The notes beneath the pieces are model-generated. The model saw only the letters and a program-made list of their open reading frames with translations. It made no database searches and had not been told where the DNA came from. A stretch of DNA of 64,000 bases, taken from Cellvibrio sp. PSBB023 (GTDB taxonomy: Bacteria; Pseudomonadota; Gammaproteobacteria; Pseudomonadales; Cellvibrionaceae). Shown here piece after piece: positions 53,369 through 63,700 of the stretch (positions are counted from its first letter, which is position 1; each line of letters begins with the position of its first letter). The stretch lies in the NCBI RefSeq assembly GCF_002007605.1, contig NZ_CP019799.1:3078001-3142000 (forward strand), in the 5' to 3' direction. The translations under genes were made by a program, and so were the position numbers.

Positions 53369-54289
53369 ATGCACCACGCCATCACCCTTGATGCCCTGCG
53401 GGTATTGGATGCCATCGACCGCAAAGGCAGTTTCGGCGCCGCCGCAGAGGCCCTGTTCAAGGTGCCCTCGGCGCTGTCCTATACCGTGCAAAAACTGGAG
53501 TCGGATTTGGGCATCACCCTGTTTGATCGCCGTAAACAGCGCGCCCAACTCACCGCTGCCGGTCGCCTGCTACTGGATCAGGGGCGCCAGTTGCTGCAAG
53601 CCGCCAGCGCGATTGAGGATGCCGTTCAACAACTGGAGTCCGGTTGGGAGACCCGCCTGCGCATCGCCAAGGACACCATTCTGCCGCTGGCGCCACTGCT
53701 GCAACTGATCAACGCGTTTAATCAGTTGGATAAACGCGTGGCGATCAATATCGGCGAGGAAGTGTTGGGTGGCACTTGGGATGCGCTGATCGCCGAACGC
53801 TGCGACCTGGCCCTGGGTGCCAGTGGCGATTTGCCTAAAGGTGTTTTTGAATATCGCTTGCTCGGTGAAGTGGAATTTGTATTTGCTGTGGCGCGCAATC
53901 ACCCCTTGTGTTTGCACAAGGGGCCGGTGGATGCGGCGGCCATTCAAGCCTTCCCCACCATTGTTGCCGGGGACTCTTCACTCAGCTCACCGGGGCGCTC
54001 ATCGGGGTTATTGGAGAGCCGGCAAATCATCCGCGTCGCGAATTCATCGGCAAAAATTCTGGCGCAAGTGATGGGCGTAGGCGTGGGCTTTTTGCCCACT
54101 CATTTGATTCGCGCGGAAATAGCCAGGGGCGATCTAGTCTTGCTGGAATGCAGCGTGCCGCGCCCCAATATTCCGCTCTATCTGGCTTGGCGCAAAGACC
54201 ACGGCGGCAAGGCGCTGCAATGGTTTATCGATGCCTGCCTGAACGCCAACTGGTTTGGGAGCGAGACCGCACAATTGCCAACTCAGTGA
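53369..54289 (+). CDS. LysR-type regulator (YhaJ-like)
   Basis: A 306-residue LysR-family transcription factor. The N-terminal winged helix (1-60) has ALRVLDAIDRKGSFGAAAEALFKVPSALSYTVQKLE and GITLFDRR. The rest is the periplasmic-binding-like effector domain (about 90-295). The first part fits the YhaJ/AaeR-like branch, and the divergent DoxX and pirin genes strengthen that assignment. It likely binds the palindrome at 53331-53347. The effector is not identifiable; in E. coli YhaJ responds to dinitrotoluene breakdown products and related dihydroxy aromatics. The 3' end overlaps the convergent yqaA-like gene by 7 bases. Confidence 0.93.
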   Translation: MHHAITLDALRVLDAIDRKGSFGAAAEALFKVPSALSYTVQKLESDLGITLFDRRKQRAQLTAAGRLLLDQGRQLLQAASAIEDAVQQLESGWETRLRIAKDTILPLAPLLQLINAFNQLDKRVAINIGEEVLGGTWDALIAERCDLALGASGDLPKGVFEYRLLGEVEFVFAVARNHPLCLHKGPVDAAAIQAFPTIVAGDSSLSSPGRSSGLLESRQIIRVANSSAKILAQVMGVGVGFLPTHLIRAEIARGDLVLLECSVPRPNIPLYLAWRKDHGGKALQWFIDACLNANWFGSETAQLPTQ

Positions 54290-54708
54290 ATCAGCCCCAA
54301 GGTGAGGGCGATAACCAATGCATAACGCAGGGATTTGCCGAGAGCAACCAACACAACGAATTGCCAAAAGCGAATACGCATTACACCGGCAAAGAAAGTC
54401 AGCGGGTCACCAACCACAGGCAACCAGGCGAACAGCAGAGACAAGACGCCATAGCGCTGAAACTGTTGTTGCGCACGTGCCAGTTGTGCAGGCGAAAATG
54501 GAAACCATTTTTTATCTTGCCAGCGCAAACATTCACGCCCCAAATACCAATTCACACAGGAACCGAGGGTATTACCGCTGGTGGCAACCAGCCACAACAG
54601 AAAAGGTGAATAACCTTGATACAAGAGTGTCGCCAATAAGGCTTCAGAAGAGAGTGGAAACAATGTTGCAGCGATGAAGGCGGTCAAAAATAAACTGGCA
54701 TACACCAT
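54283..54708 (-). CDS. YqaA-family (VTT/DedA-related) membrane protein
   Basis: Inner-membrane protein of about 141 residues related to DedA/VTT proteins, which are linked to lipid scrambling and proton-driven transport. Family segments are LFPLSSEALLATLL, ATSGNTLGSCVNWYLGRE and LLFAWLPVVGDPLTFFAGVMRI followed by GKSLRYALV, matching E. coli YqaA over its length. ATG at 54708 is preferred to the TTG at 54714; both have weak ribosome sites, in keeping with coupling to the upstream gene 22 bases away. It is the last gene of the lysM-to-yqaA block. Confidence 0.9.
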   Translation of the reverse strand: MVYASLFLTAFIAATLFPLSSEALLATLLYQGYSPFLLWLVATSGNTLGSCVNWYLGRECLRWQDKKWFPFSPAQLARAQQQFQRYGVLSLLFAWLPVVGDPLTFFAGVMRIRFWQFVVLVALGKSLRYALVIALTLGLIH

Positions 54709-54730
54709 AGTCAAACCGCACTCACTGTAT

Positions 54731-55657
54731 TTATTGCAGATTGGTTTTATTGTGAATGACTAACACCTGCTGCTGCGCATCACGCAACAACGAATAGCCG
54801 TATTGAAAACCGGGCATGCTAAAAAACAACGCATCAAACGAGCCATCCGCCAGCGCCAGACGCAAGCCGCGCTCAATTCTATCGGCCAGTGCCTTATTTT
54901 CTTTGTTCACAAAAAAACAGTAGTGAACCGGGTGATCGTATTTGAGTAACAGGTGTGGTGCCTGTATCAAACCCAAATCGCCATAGGCCGCGAGGTCGCT
55001 GTAAATTTCATGCAGCCCGCGCGAGAAAAAATCAAAGCGCCGCAAGCTGAGCATTTTAAATAGCCCACCGTAATTGGAACCATAGGTGAGCATAAAGCCG
55101 TTGTCCTTGAGGATAATCCCATCCGTCCAATAGGGGCCGGTGCCGGTTTTGAATTTCTTTAAATCATGCAGTGTTTTTACGCTGGCGAATCGCGCTTTGT
55201 TATTCTGGTGAATTAATAAGGCGCGATAATTATTCAAACCTTTCAATAAATCGATATCGATTACGCGCAATTTTTCCGCGCGCTCGCGCGTCACTGAGGC
55301 CCACATAGCATCGATGCCAGCACCGGCAATTAACATCGCCCTGTCGCGTTCAATTCCGCCGCCGTGGTCGTGAAAGTTAATGTCAAAATCGCCATCGGTA
55401 GCCCGGGTCTTTTCCAATGCCAAACGCAGCATATTCACATAATAGGCATAGGGATCGTTTGTATTGGTAATGCCATTGCCAGAGAGAGTAACGGTGAGCA
55501 CTGGCGAGACTGACGAGGTACTCGCCACCGCGCTGCCCAACGATAGGCTAACCCCCAATAGCAGCAATGTAAGTGCACCCCACCGGCGTAACAAACGGTC
55601 GGCGCGCCAAATACTCGCACTCCCCGATTGAACGCTGGGCAGGGTTAAGATCCACAT
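54731..55657 (-). CDS. Periplasmic solute-binding-protein-like protein
   Basis: A 308-residue exported protein with the fold type of family 3 solute-binding proteins. A long, positively charged N-region precedes the hydrophobic signal core (about 28-46, ALTLLLLGVSLSLGSAVAS). The body has the two-lobe pattern (PYAYYVNMLRLALEKT, MLIAGAGIDAMWAS, TLHDLKKFKTGTGPYW, FSRGLHEIYSDL). No transporter genes are adjacent, so it may act as an orphan receptor or sensor rather than in uptake. Start: GTG at 55660 or ATG at 55657; either begins only a few bases after the aroE stop. The ligand is unknown. Confidence 0.75.
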   Translation of the reverse strand: MWILTLPSVQSGSASIWRADRLLRRWGALTLLLLGVSLSLGSAVASTSSVSPVLTVTLSGNGITNTNDPYAYYVNMLRLALEKTRATDGDFDINFHDHGGGIERDRAMLIAGAGIDAMWASVTRERAEKLRVIDIDLLKGLNNYRALLIHQNNKARFASVKTLHDLKKFKTGTGPYWTDGIILKDNGFMLTYGSNYGGLFKMLSLRRFDFFSRGLHEIYSDLAAYGDLGLIQAPHLLLKYDHPVHYCFFVNKENKALADRIERGLRLALADGSFDALFFSMPGFQYGYSLLRDAQQQVLVIHNKTNLQ

Positions 55658-55664
55658 CACCGGG

Positions 55665-56495
55665 TTATTTTTTCTCCGCTAACTGCCGACGCAGGGCCGT
55701 AATCACCGGCACAACTTCGGGGCGAATTTGTCGCCATACATAAAATGCCTCGGCAGCCTGGCCAATTAACATGCCCAAACCATCAGTAGTGTGCGCCGCG
55801 CCCTGCGCTGCGGCCCAGTTTAGAAATACGGTTGGCTCTGCGGCGTACATCATGTCGTAGCAGCAGGCGTTGGCGGCGAGCAGATTATCCGGCAGTGGTG
55901 GCAACTCACCCTGCATACTGGCAGAAGTACCGTTAATCACTATATCAAAATGGTCGCCATTGAGTTGCGCAAAACTTTTTGCACTGATGTCGCCCAGATC
56001 GAGGAAACTTTTTGCCAGGGCTTCCGCTTTTTCCAGGGTGCGATTGGCAATCACCACCTGTGCCGGATGTTCTTCCAACAGGGGCTGCAAAATACCGCGC
56101 ACAGCGCCGCCCGCGCCAAGAATTAATACGCGCTTGCCTTCCAATTCCCAGCCGAGGTTGTGCATATCGTGAATCATGCCGATGCCATCGGTGTTGTCGC
56201 CAAGGATGGTGCCATCACTGAGTTTTGCCAGCGTATTTACCGCACCTGCACGCTCTGCACGTGACGTGCGCTTCTGTGCAAATGAAAACGCATTTAATTT
56301 AAACGGCACAGTAATGTTTAAGCCTTTGCCGCCCTGCGCAAAAAATTCTTGCGCGGCAGTTTCAAATTCACCTTCATTCACCAGCTGTTTGTTGTAATGC
56401 ATATCCTGCCCGGTCTGCTCGGCAAACTGGCGATGGATAGCGGGGGACTTGCTGTGATTAATCGGGTTGCCAAAAACGGCATACAAATCTGTCAT
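55665..56495 (-). CDS. aroE: Shikimate dehydrogenase
   Basis: NADPH-dependent reduction of 3-dehydroshikimate to shikimate in aromatic amino acid synthesis. The 276-residue protein shows the substrate-binding N-terminus YAVFGNPINHSKSP, catalytic Lys in ITVPFKLNAF, the DNTDG motif (GDNTDGIGM), and the nucleotide-binding GAGGAVRGI. ATG at 56495 gives the standard AroE N-terminus MTDLYAVFG; the longer frame to 56543 is unlikely. It follows hemF by about 90 bases, the usual gammaproteobacterial order. Confidence 0.97.
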   Translation of the reverse strand: MTDLYAVFGNPINHSKSPAIHRQFAEQTGQDMHYNKQLVNEGEFETAAQEFFAQGGKGLNITVPFKLNAFSFAQKRTSRAERAGAVNTLAKLSDGTILGDNTDGIGMIHDMHNLGWELEGKRVLILGAGGAVRGILQPLLEEHPAQVVIANRTLEKAEALAKSFLDLGDISAKSFAQLNGDHFDIVINGTSASMQGELPPLPDNLLAANACCYDMMYAAEPTVFLNWAAAQGAAHTTDGLGMLIGQAAEAFYVWRQIRPEVVPVITALRRQLAEKK

Positions 56496-56586
56496 GGGGT
56501 ATCCGTTGTCTATTCGCGTTAGGGGTTCACGCGGTGTATTCACTTGTCGAATGGTTTACTCAACTGCGCTGCAACCTACATTATTT

Positions 56587-57567
<981 letters not shown>

Positions 57568-57627
57568 TCAGCCACATAGCAAAGCAGTACTACAGAAATG
57601 CCAAAAAAAGGCGGGCGGCGCGAAAAC

Positions 57628-58197
57628 CTAACTGGGGCGAACAATATCGCCCGTGAGCAAATCGCGAATCTCGGAGGGATTTTTGCGCTTGCCAACAGCA
57701 CCGGCGGTAATCGCCGATAACTGATTGCCAAAGTAACGATGCACTTGATGGATATCCCGCGCCGGTTCACGCCCCTGGGGGTTGCAAGAGGTGGAGACTA
57801 TGGGCCCGCCAAACGCGCGCGACAGGCCTGCAGCAACCGGGTGATCGGTGACACGCAGGGCGACACTGGTGAAGTTACCGCTGATCCAATAGGGAATTAG
57901 CCCATTGGCAGGCACCAGCCAGGTGATGGGCCCCGGCCAGCTGTTTTTCAAGCGTTGGCGCTGAAGATCATCTAAATGATCGAGAAAAGGAGCGAACATC
58001 TGGAAACTCGCCGCCACCAGGATCAGCCCTTTTTGCACCGGACGCGATTTCAACGCCAGCAACTCAGTCACCGCCAACTCATCAAACGGATTACAACCCA
58101 AGCCCCAGACGGCTTCTGTCGGGTAGGCAACTACGCCACCAAAACGCATTTGGCGGGAAGCATATTGAACGCGGGGGTGAATCGACCAATCGAGCAT
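57628..58197 (-). CDS. tsaC: Threonylcarbamoyl-AMP synthase TsaC
   Basis: TsaC makes threonylcarbamoyl-AMP from threonine, bicarbonate and ATP, the first step of t6A37 modification of tRNAs reading ANN codons. The 189-residue YrdC-domain protein has GGVVAYPTEAVWGLGCNP, the KxR signature in LALKSRPVQKGLI, and STSCNPQG near the C-terminus. It is the short TsaC form without the Sua5 domain. ATG at 58197 is preferred over TTG at 58203; AGGT is the only upstream ribosome-site match. It lies between dprA and hemF as in many gammaproteobacteria. Confidence 0.96.
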   Translation of the reverse strand: MLDWSIHPRVQYASRQMRFGGVVAYPTEAVWGLGCNPFDELAVTELLALKSRPVQKGLILVAASFQMFAPFLDHLDDLQRQRLKNSWPGPITWLVPANGLIPYWISGNFTSVALRVTDHPVAAGLSRAFGGPIVSTSCNPQGREPARDIHQVHRYFGNQLSAITAGAVGKRKNPSEIRDLLTGDIVRPS

Positions 58198-58302
58198 AAG
58201 CAATTACCTGTGAGGCTGTATCAACATCCGGCGGCGGTGCCGTCTGGCGCGAATCTACCCCAGCCACAGCCCAAGCTCAACCCACAGTCAGCCAATCCGT
58301 GC

Positions 58303-59487
58303 TTAACAGCGCTGATAGGAGGCGCCCACTTGCTGCACCAAGCCTTTTATTTCAAGGCCAATCAACGCAGCCGAGAGGGCGCCTACCTCCTGCCCGATAC
58401 GCTCCGCCAATAGATCCAGCGGCAACGGGTCATAACCCAAGGCCTGCAGTAATTGCTGTTCTTGCGCACTGAGCGACGGCGGCGCAACAGGGGGCTTGGC
58501 GGCGGGCGGCGTAGCCTTTGTTGTTGTCGAGGTGTCATCCTGAAAGAAGTCATCCCGTTGGCTGGCCTCGCTCAGTTCCTGCCGCTTATAGCTGATTAGA
58601 CCGGACAGTTGATCGACTATATCTTGCGCCGTTTCCACCAGTGTCGCGCCCTGCCGGATTAGCTGATGGCAACCGCGCGCCAGTGGGTTGTGAATAGAGC
58701 CGGGAATCGCAAAGACTTCACGATTGTGCTGTAGCGCATAGGACGCCGTAATAAGCGAGCCGCTTTGCACTGCCGCCTCAACCACCAGAGTGCCACCACT
58801 CAAGCCGCTGATAATACGATTGCGCTGGGGAAAGTGACTGGCGTGGGATGAAGTGCCCAGCGGAAACTCACTGACTAATGCACCACCGCCATCGACAATG
58901 GCCTGCGCCAATTGATGATGACGGGAGGGATAAATCCGGTCGATACCGGTTCCCATCACCGCAATTGTAATACCACCTGCCGACAGCGCGCCGCGATGTG
59001 CCGCCGCATCAATGCCCAAAGCCAAACCACTGGTGATGGCTAAACCGCACCCCGCCAGATACGCCGCAAAGCGCTCGGCATTTTCGTTGCCACCCCCACT
59101 GGGGCTGCGACTACCGACAATCGCCAACTGCGGCAAGCTCAGGCAATCCGGATTGCCGCGCACAAATAACAGCGGCGGCGGCTTGGGAATTTCACGCAAT
59201 AATCGCGGGTAGCGCGGGTCATCAAATAACAAGCAATGGAGCGATGGCTGTGCATCAAGGTAGGCCAAATCAGTGGCCAATAACCGCGCCAGATGGCTGT
59301 GCGGGTTGGCTTGATAGTCAGCCAGAGCTTCTATCGCCACCGGCTTTAGGTAGGGCGCCAAACTCCGGGCGGGAAGATTGAGCAATTCCTGAGGGCTGGC
59401 AAATACCTCCATCAACTGCCAGTAGCTGGCGGTTCCGGTATCGGGCAGGCGAAGCAAGAGTAAATGGGCAGCGAGAGGGGAAAGCAT
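58303..59487 (-). CDS. dprA: DNA-processing protein DprA
   Basis: DprA binds incoming single-stranded DNA during natural transformation and loads RecA. The 394-residue protein has an N-terminal SAM-like helical domain (1-100) and the Rossmann core with LAIVGSRSPSGGG, SGLALGIDAAAHRGAL, and GTGIDRIYPSRHHQLA. After a proline- and alanine-rich linker (about 315-335) comes a C-terminal winged helix (QALGYDPLPLDLLAERIG). AAGGA (59499-59495) seven bases before ATG 59487 decides the start. All expected domains are present; competence itself cannot be inferred from this gene alone, since dprA is widespread. Confidence 0.96.
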   Translation of the reverse strand: MLSPLAAHLLLLRLPDTGTASYWQLMEVFASPQELLNLPARSLAPYLKPVAIEALADYQANPHSHLARLLATDLAYLDAQPSLHCLLFDDPRYPRLLREIPKPPPLLFVRGNPDCLSLPQLAIVGSRSPSGGGNENAERFAAYLAGCGLAITSGLALGIDAAAHRGALSAGGITIAVMGTGIDRIYPSRHHQLAQAIVDGGGALVSEFPLGTSSHASHFPQRNRIISGLSGGTLVVEAAVQSGSLITASYALQHNREVFAIPGSIHNPLARGCHQLIRQGATLVETAQDIVDQLSGLISYKRQELSEASQRDDFFQDDTSTTTKATPPAAKPPVAPPSLSAQEQQLLQALGYDPLPLDLLAERIGQEVGALSAALIGLEIKGLVQQVGASYQRC

Positions 59488-59540
59488 TGCATCATCCTTG
59501 AAGCTGGCTGCCCGCAATGGGGCAGCGCGATAAACTCAGA

Positions 59541-60584
59541 TTAGGGGTTGCGCACCTTGTCCCTGACGGCCAATGGGCGATCAGATTCCAGTACCAGTGC
59601 AAAACTCATTTTTTCAAAGGTGCGGAACACCATCAATAAACCGGCATGCTCGTCAGGCAAAGCCACTTTTCCACCGCGTACGCGGTCAGTGACAATTTCA
59701 CCTGCCTTGAAAATGGCCATGACATTGCCGATTTGCAGACCTTCGCGCTCGCCCTTGTTAATCATCACCACATTGAACTTACCAATCTGGCTCACCCCGC
59801 CCTCCACCGCGATGATCTGGGCTTCTACATCCACATCCGGCGCACTGGGGAAGAAAATAGAATCCACGGAGCGGTCTTCGCTGGGTAGCAGGTTGTCACC
59901 GGGGCGAACCTCTTCATAGGTGCGCAACACATCCAGGGTGGCAATATCACCCGTCATTTTACCAATAGCGACGGTGCCAATACCCTGGGCATAGACCCCA
60001 AGCACTTCTTTAGTAATCGGATCCTTAAATAGTTGGCCTTTACGATACACACCATAGTTGGTGTAGTTGGCATCAAATAAACCGCGGGCATAACCGCGAT
60101 CATCTGCACCGACAATCAGGCGCTGCTGCTGGCCAGCGAGCATGTAGGGCGCGGCTTCGAGCACGCCCGGCTCCACAATACGGCTGCGTGACAGAAAGGC
60201 ATCGATCCGATCCAGCGGAATAGCGCTGATGGCTTCATCCATATGCTGCACACGAATACTGGGGCTGAGTTTGGTGGCGCCAGCAGCACCGGGCACCAGT
60301 TTCATGGTGCGCTCAAGTGTCAGGCGTGGCTGGCCGTCGAGGTAGATCAATTTGATCAAGTCGCCGGGGAAAATCAGGTGGGGGTTTTCAATCTGGGGGT
60401 TCACGTGCCAGATTTCAGGCCACATCCAGGGGCTATTTAAGAAAGTGCCGGAAATGTCCCAGAGGGTGTCACCTTTTTTAACGGTATATTCATCAGGGTG
60501 ACCCGTTTTAAGCAGTGCATCATCTGCCCAGGCAAAAAGGCTGATCAACGAAGCGGCCGCAACAGCCAATAATATTTTTTTCAT
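59541..60584 (-). CDS. Exported LysM-domain protein
   Basis: A 347-residue envelope protein with a Sec signal peptide (MKKILLAVAAASLISLFAWA, residues 1-20) and one N-terminal LysM peptidoglycan-binding domain (about 32-85, EYTVKKGDTLWDISGTFLNS and IENPHLIFPGDLIKLI). The remaining 250 residues are a conserved domain without catalytic signatures that I recognise. It stands first in the lysM-dprA-tsaC-hemF block, divergent from def, which is its conserved place in Pseudomonas and relatives. AGGAT precedes the ATG. The role at the cell wall is unknown. Confidence 0.9.
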   Translation of the reverse strand: MKKILLAVAAASLISLFAWADDALLKTGHPDEYTVKKGDTLWDISGTFLNSPWMWPEIWHVNPQIENPHLIFPGDLIKLIYLDGQPRLTLERTMKLVPGAAGATKLSPSIRVQHMDEAISAIPLDRIDAFLSRSRIVEPGVLEAAPYMLAGQQQRLIVGADDRGYARGLFDANYTNYGVYRKGQLFKDPITKEVLGVYAQGIGTVAIGKMTGDIATLDVLRTYEEVRPGDNLLPSEDRSVDSIFFPSAPDVDVEAQIIAVEGGVSQIGKFNVVMINKGEREGLQIGNVMAIFKAGEIVTDRVRGGKVALPDEHAGLLMVFRTFEKMSFALVLESDRPLAVRDKVRNP

Positions 60585-60738
60585 AGAAACCGATCCTGTT
60601 TTATTCGGTCCTGAGGCAGATAGACGTATAATAATAAGTTAAAGTCCATGCTGTTTCCGTGTGCACCGCATAAATCCTGTGCGATCATCATGTTAGCAGC
60701 GCTTATTACCTTTTTACTAGAAGTTTGTCACAAACACT

Positions 60739-61248
60739 ATGGCCTTGTTACCTATCCTTGAATTTCCCGACCCGCGGTTGCGCACTGTCGCCAAACCCGT
60801 CACAGAAGTGGACGATAAAATCCGTCAATTGGTAGCCGATATGTTCGATACCATGTATGACGCACCCGGTATTGGCCTCGCCGCATCGCAGGTGAATGTG
60901 CATAAACGCGTGGTCGTTATCGATGTGAGCGAAGACAAGTCCCAGCCGCTGGTCTTTATCAATCCTGAAATTGAAGTGCTCGACCCGGAAGTGAGCGAGT
61001 ACGACGAAGGTTGCCTGTCAGTTCCCGGCTTTTATGAGACCGTGGTGCGCCCCAATCACATTCGGGTAAAAGCGCTGGATCGCGATGGCAATCCCTTCGA
61101 AATAGAACCCCAAGGGCTACTCGCGGTGTGCATCCAACACGAGCTGGATCACCTGAATGGCAAGCTGTTTGTCGACCATATTTCACCACTCAAGCGCACC
61201 CGTATTCGCGCCAAGATGGACAAAAAACACAAGGCAGAAGCGCGCTAA
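60739..61248 (+). CDS. def: Peptide deformylase
   Basis: Removes the N-formyl group from nascent proteins. The 169-residue protein carries the three deformylase motifs: GIGLAASQV (motif 1, about residues 45-53), EGCLSVPG with the metal-ligand cysteine (about 91-98), and QHELDHLNG with the HExxH metal site (about 133-141). The start is clear from the family ([17 protein letters not shown]) although no good Shine-Dalgarno is seen. It diverges from lysM and precedes fmt, with a terminator-like hairpin between. Confidence 0.98.
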   Translation: MALLPILEFPDPRLRTVAKPVTEVDDKIRQLVADMFDTMYDAPGIGLAASQVNVHKRVVVIDVSEDKSQPLVFINPEIEVLDPEVSEYDEGCLSVPGFYETVVRPNHIRVKALDRDGNPFEIEPQGLLAVCIQHELDHLNGKLFVDHISPLKRTRIRAKMDKKHKAEAR

Positions 61249-61265
61249 ATTCGCGCGCAGTCAAT

Positions 61266-61290
61266 AAAGGCGCTACTGGCGCCTTTTTTA
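61266..61290 (+). terminator. Terminator-like hairpin between def and fmt
   Basis: AAAGGCGC (61266-61273) and GCGCCTTT (61279-61286) form an 8-bp stem with a 5-base loop and a T-run. It lies 18 bases after def and 43 bases before the fmt start, so it may lower expression of fmt-rsmB relative to def. Confidence 0.8.
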
Positions 61291-61332
61291 TTTCTATCGC
61301 TTCAACGATTCCCTGAATTCAAAAGGTTAGTC

Positions 61333-62304
61333 ATGGCTCACGGTTTGCGTATCATCTTTGCGGGCACCCCTGAATTTGCAGCAGCCCATTTAACGGCACT
61401 GCTCGGTAGTCACCATCAGGTCATTGCCGTCTACTCCCAGCCGGACCGCCCTGCCGGACGCGGCAAGAAACTCACTGCCAGCCCGGTCAAAGAGGTGGCA
61501 CTGGCGCACAATATTCCGGTCTATCAACCACTTAATTTCAAAACCGCAGAAGCGGTGGCCGAACTGGAAAGCTTGGGGGCCGATTTAATGGTGGTGGTGG
61601 CTTATGGGTTGATCCTGCCCAAAACCGTACTCAACGCACCGCGACTCGGCTGCATCAATGTCCACGCCTCGATCCTGCCACGCTGGCGCGGCGCCGCACC
61701 CATCCAGCGCGCCATTGAAGCGGGCGACAGCGAAACTGGCGTGACCATTATGCAAATGGATGTAGGCCTGGATACCGGCGACATGCTAATCAAGTCATTT
61801 TGCCCGATTTTGCCCGAGGATACCGGCGGAAGCCTGCACGATAAGCTCATCAGCATAGGTACACCGGCACTGCTACAAGCGCTCGACCAGATTGCAGCAG
61901 GTAATGTCACCCCGGAAAAACAAGACGACAGCCAGAGCAACTACGCCCCCAAGCTCAGCAAAGAGGAAGCCGTACTCAACTGGCAGCTTTCCGCGCCGGA
62001 ACTGGCACGCAAGGTACGCGCCTTTAACCCATTCCCCGTGGCACATACCAAACCGGCTGGCAGCAGCGATGACCAGCGCATCCGCGTATGGGCAGCCGAA
62101 GCGGTGAATAAGCCCCATAGCGCCACACCCGGCACCATTACCCATATTGACGCCAGCGGCTTGTTGGTCGCCTGCCGCGAAGGGCAATTGCGACTTGAAC
62201 TGCTGCAACTTCCAGGTAAAAAGGCGATGAATGTCGGCGATATCCTGCGCGGCCATCCAGACCTGTTTACAGTGGGCGCACAACTGGAGCGCCCCTCATG
62301 TTAA
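61333..62304 (+). CDS. fmt: Methionyl-tRNA formyltransferase
   Basis: Formylates initiator Met-tRNA with 10-formyl-THF. The 323 residues include [14 protein letters not shown] at the N-terminus, the loop [17 protein letters not shown], the catalytic region [23 protein letters not shown] with the N-x-H-x-S-LP motif, and the C-terminal OB-like domain. AAGG at 61323-61326 lies 6 bases before the ATG. The 3' end overlaps rsmB by 7 bases, so the two are co-translated. Standard partner of def. Confidence 0.98.
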   Translation: MAHGLRIIFAGTPEFAAAHLTALLGSHHQVIAVYSQPDRPAGRGKKLTASPVKEVALAHNIPVYQPLNFKTAEAVAELESLGADLMVVVAYGLILPKTVLNAPRLGCINVHASILPRWRGAAPIQRAIEAGDSETGVTIMQMDVGLDTGDMLIKSFCPILPEDTGGSLHDKLISIGTPALLQALDQIAAGNVTPEKQDDSQSNYAPKLSKEEAVLNWQLSAPELARKVRAFNPFPVAHTKPAGSSDDQRIRVWAAEAVNKPHSATPGTITHIDASGLLVACREGQLRLELLQLPGKKAMNVGDILRGHPDLFTVGAQLERPSC

Positions 62305-63596
62305 GCGTGCGCGCTGCAGCGGCGCAGGTGATTACGCAGATACTGGCAGCAAAAGGCTCGTTATCCAGCCTACTGCCTGCCATTTCAGCGAAAATTGCCG
62401 AAAATGATCGTCCATTACTGCAAGAATTGTGTTTTGGCACTTGTCGCTTTTACCCGCAACTTCAGGCATATACCGAATGCTTGCTGGACAAGCCACTGCG
62501 CACCAAAGATGGCGACGTACAGGCACTCCTGCTGCTTGGGCTCTATCAACTACTGCACACCCGCATTCCCGACCACGCCGCCATCGGCGAAACCGTGGAA
62601 GTCACCCGGGCGATCAAAAAGCCCTGGGCAACCAAACTGGTGAATGGCGTATTGCGCAATTTTCAGCGCGACAATGCCAAGATCAACGAATTACTCAGCC
62701 AAAATCGTGCATTTCAAAGCAATCATCCCGCCTGGATGGAAGCCATGATCAGCAAGTGTTGGCCATTGCAGTTTGACTCCTTAATCGCCGCCAACAATCA
62801 ACACCCGCCATTTACCCTGCGCCTGAATACTCGCAAGGTCAGTCGCGATGACTATCTGGCACTACTGCAAGAAGCAGGAATAAGCGCCGGCGCAACTTCA
62901 TACAGCCCCTATGGCATCACCCTTGAGCGAGCCTGCGATCCACGCAAGCTGCCGCATTTCGCCGAAGGCTGGCTGAGCGTGCAGGATGAAGCCGCGCAAC
63001 TCAGTGCCGATTTGTTGGAATTGTCGCCCAATATGCAGGTATTGGACGCCTGCAGCGCACCGGGCGGCAAAACCGGGCATCTACTGGAGCGCGAACCCAG
63101 CTTGCAAGTGACGACACTGGATGCCGACGAGCGTCGCCTGACACGGGTGCGCGATAATCTGGCACGCCTCGGCGTGAGCGCCAGGGTTGTCTGTGGCGAC
63201 AGTACCGCCCCCGATAGCTGGTGGGATGGCGAAACCTATGACCGCATATTGCTCGATGCTCCCTGCTCCGCTACCGGCATTATTCGTCGCCACCCCGATA
63301 TAAAAGTGCTACGCACCCCCGAGGAACTCGACAAACTCGGCGAACTGCAAGCACGGCTCCTGAAGAACCTGTGGCCACTGCTCAAACCCGGCGGCGTAAT
63401 GCTTTACGCCACCTGTTCGATCATGCCCAAAGAGAACACACGCGTTATTGAAGCCTTTCTTGCGCGCCAGAAAGACGCCAGTTGCGATACGCTCGATGTC
63501 GCTTGGGGCATGACACAACCCTGCGGCCAGCAATTGCTGCCCCAAATGAACGGTCATGACGGTTTTTATTACGCGCGATTGCGAAAGGCGCGCTAA
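62298..63596 (+). CDS. rsmB: 16S rRNA m5C967 methyltransferase
   Basis: RsmB (Sun) methylates C967 of 16S rRNA with SAM. The 432-residue protein has an N-terminal NusB-like RNA-binding domain (about 1-140, SSLLPAI and [24 protein letters not shown]). The Rossmann methyltransferase domain has [16 protein letters not shown] (SAM binding), [18 protein letters not shown] (the TC/PC cysteine) and [13 protein letters not shown] (second catalytic cysteine). All motifs are intact. It overlaps fmt and is followed by trkA, the conserved order. Confidence 0.98.
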   Translation: MLSVRAAAAQVITQILAAKGSLSSLLPAISAKIAENDRPLLQELCFGTCRFYPQLQAYTECLLDKPLRTKDGDVQALLLLGLYQLLHTRIPDHAAIGETVEVTRAIKKPWATKLVNGVLRNFQRDNAKINELLSQNRAFQSNHPAWMEAMISKCWPLQFDSLIAANNQHPPFTLRLNTRKVSRDDYLALLQEAGISAGATSYSPYGITLERACDPRKLPHFAEGWLSVQDEAAQLSADLLELSPNMQVLDACSAPGGKTGHLLEREPSLQVTTLDADERRLTRVRDNLARLGVSARVVCGDSTAPDSWWDGETYDRILLDAPCSATGIIRRHPDIKVLRTPEELDKLGELQARLLKNLWPLLKPGGVMLYATCSIMPKENTRVIEAFLARQKDASCDTLDVAWGMTQPCGQQLLPQMNGHDGFYYARLRKAR

Positions 63597-63700
63597 CCAG
63601 AACATTGTCACTACCGAAACAAATTAGCCGACGATAGCGGCAGATTGCCGCCAAGAGCACTAGACTTGGCAGCACATGAGGATGAACACACAGGCACTTT

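Noticed and set aside
56562..56580. GCAACCTACA near hemF as a third REP-like copy
   Set aside because: Only about nine bases match one arm end; the diagnostic GGTGAGGAACGAACC core is absent and no hairpin forms.
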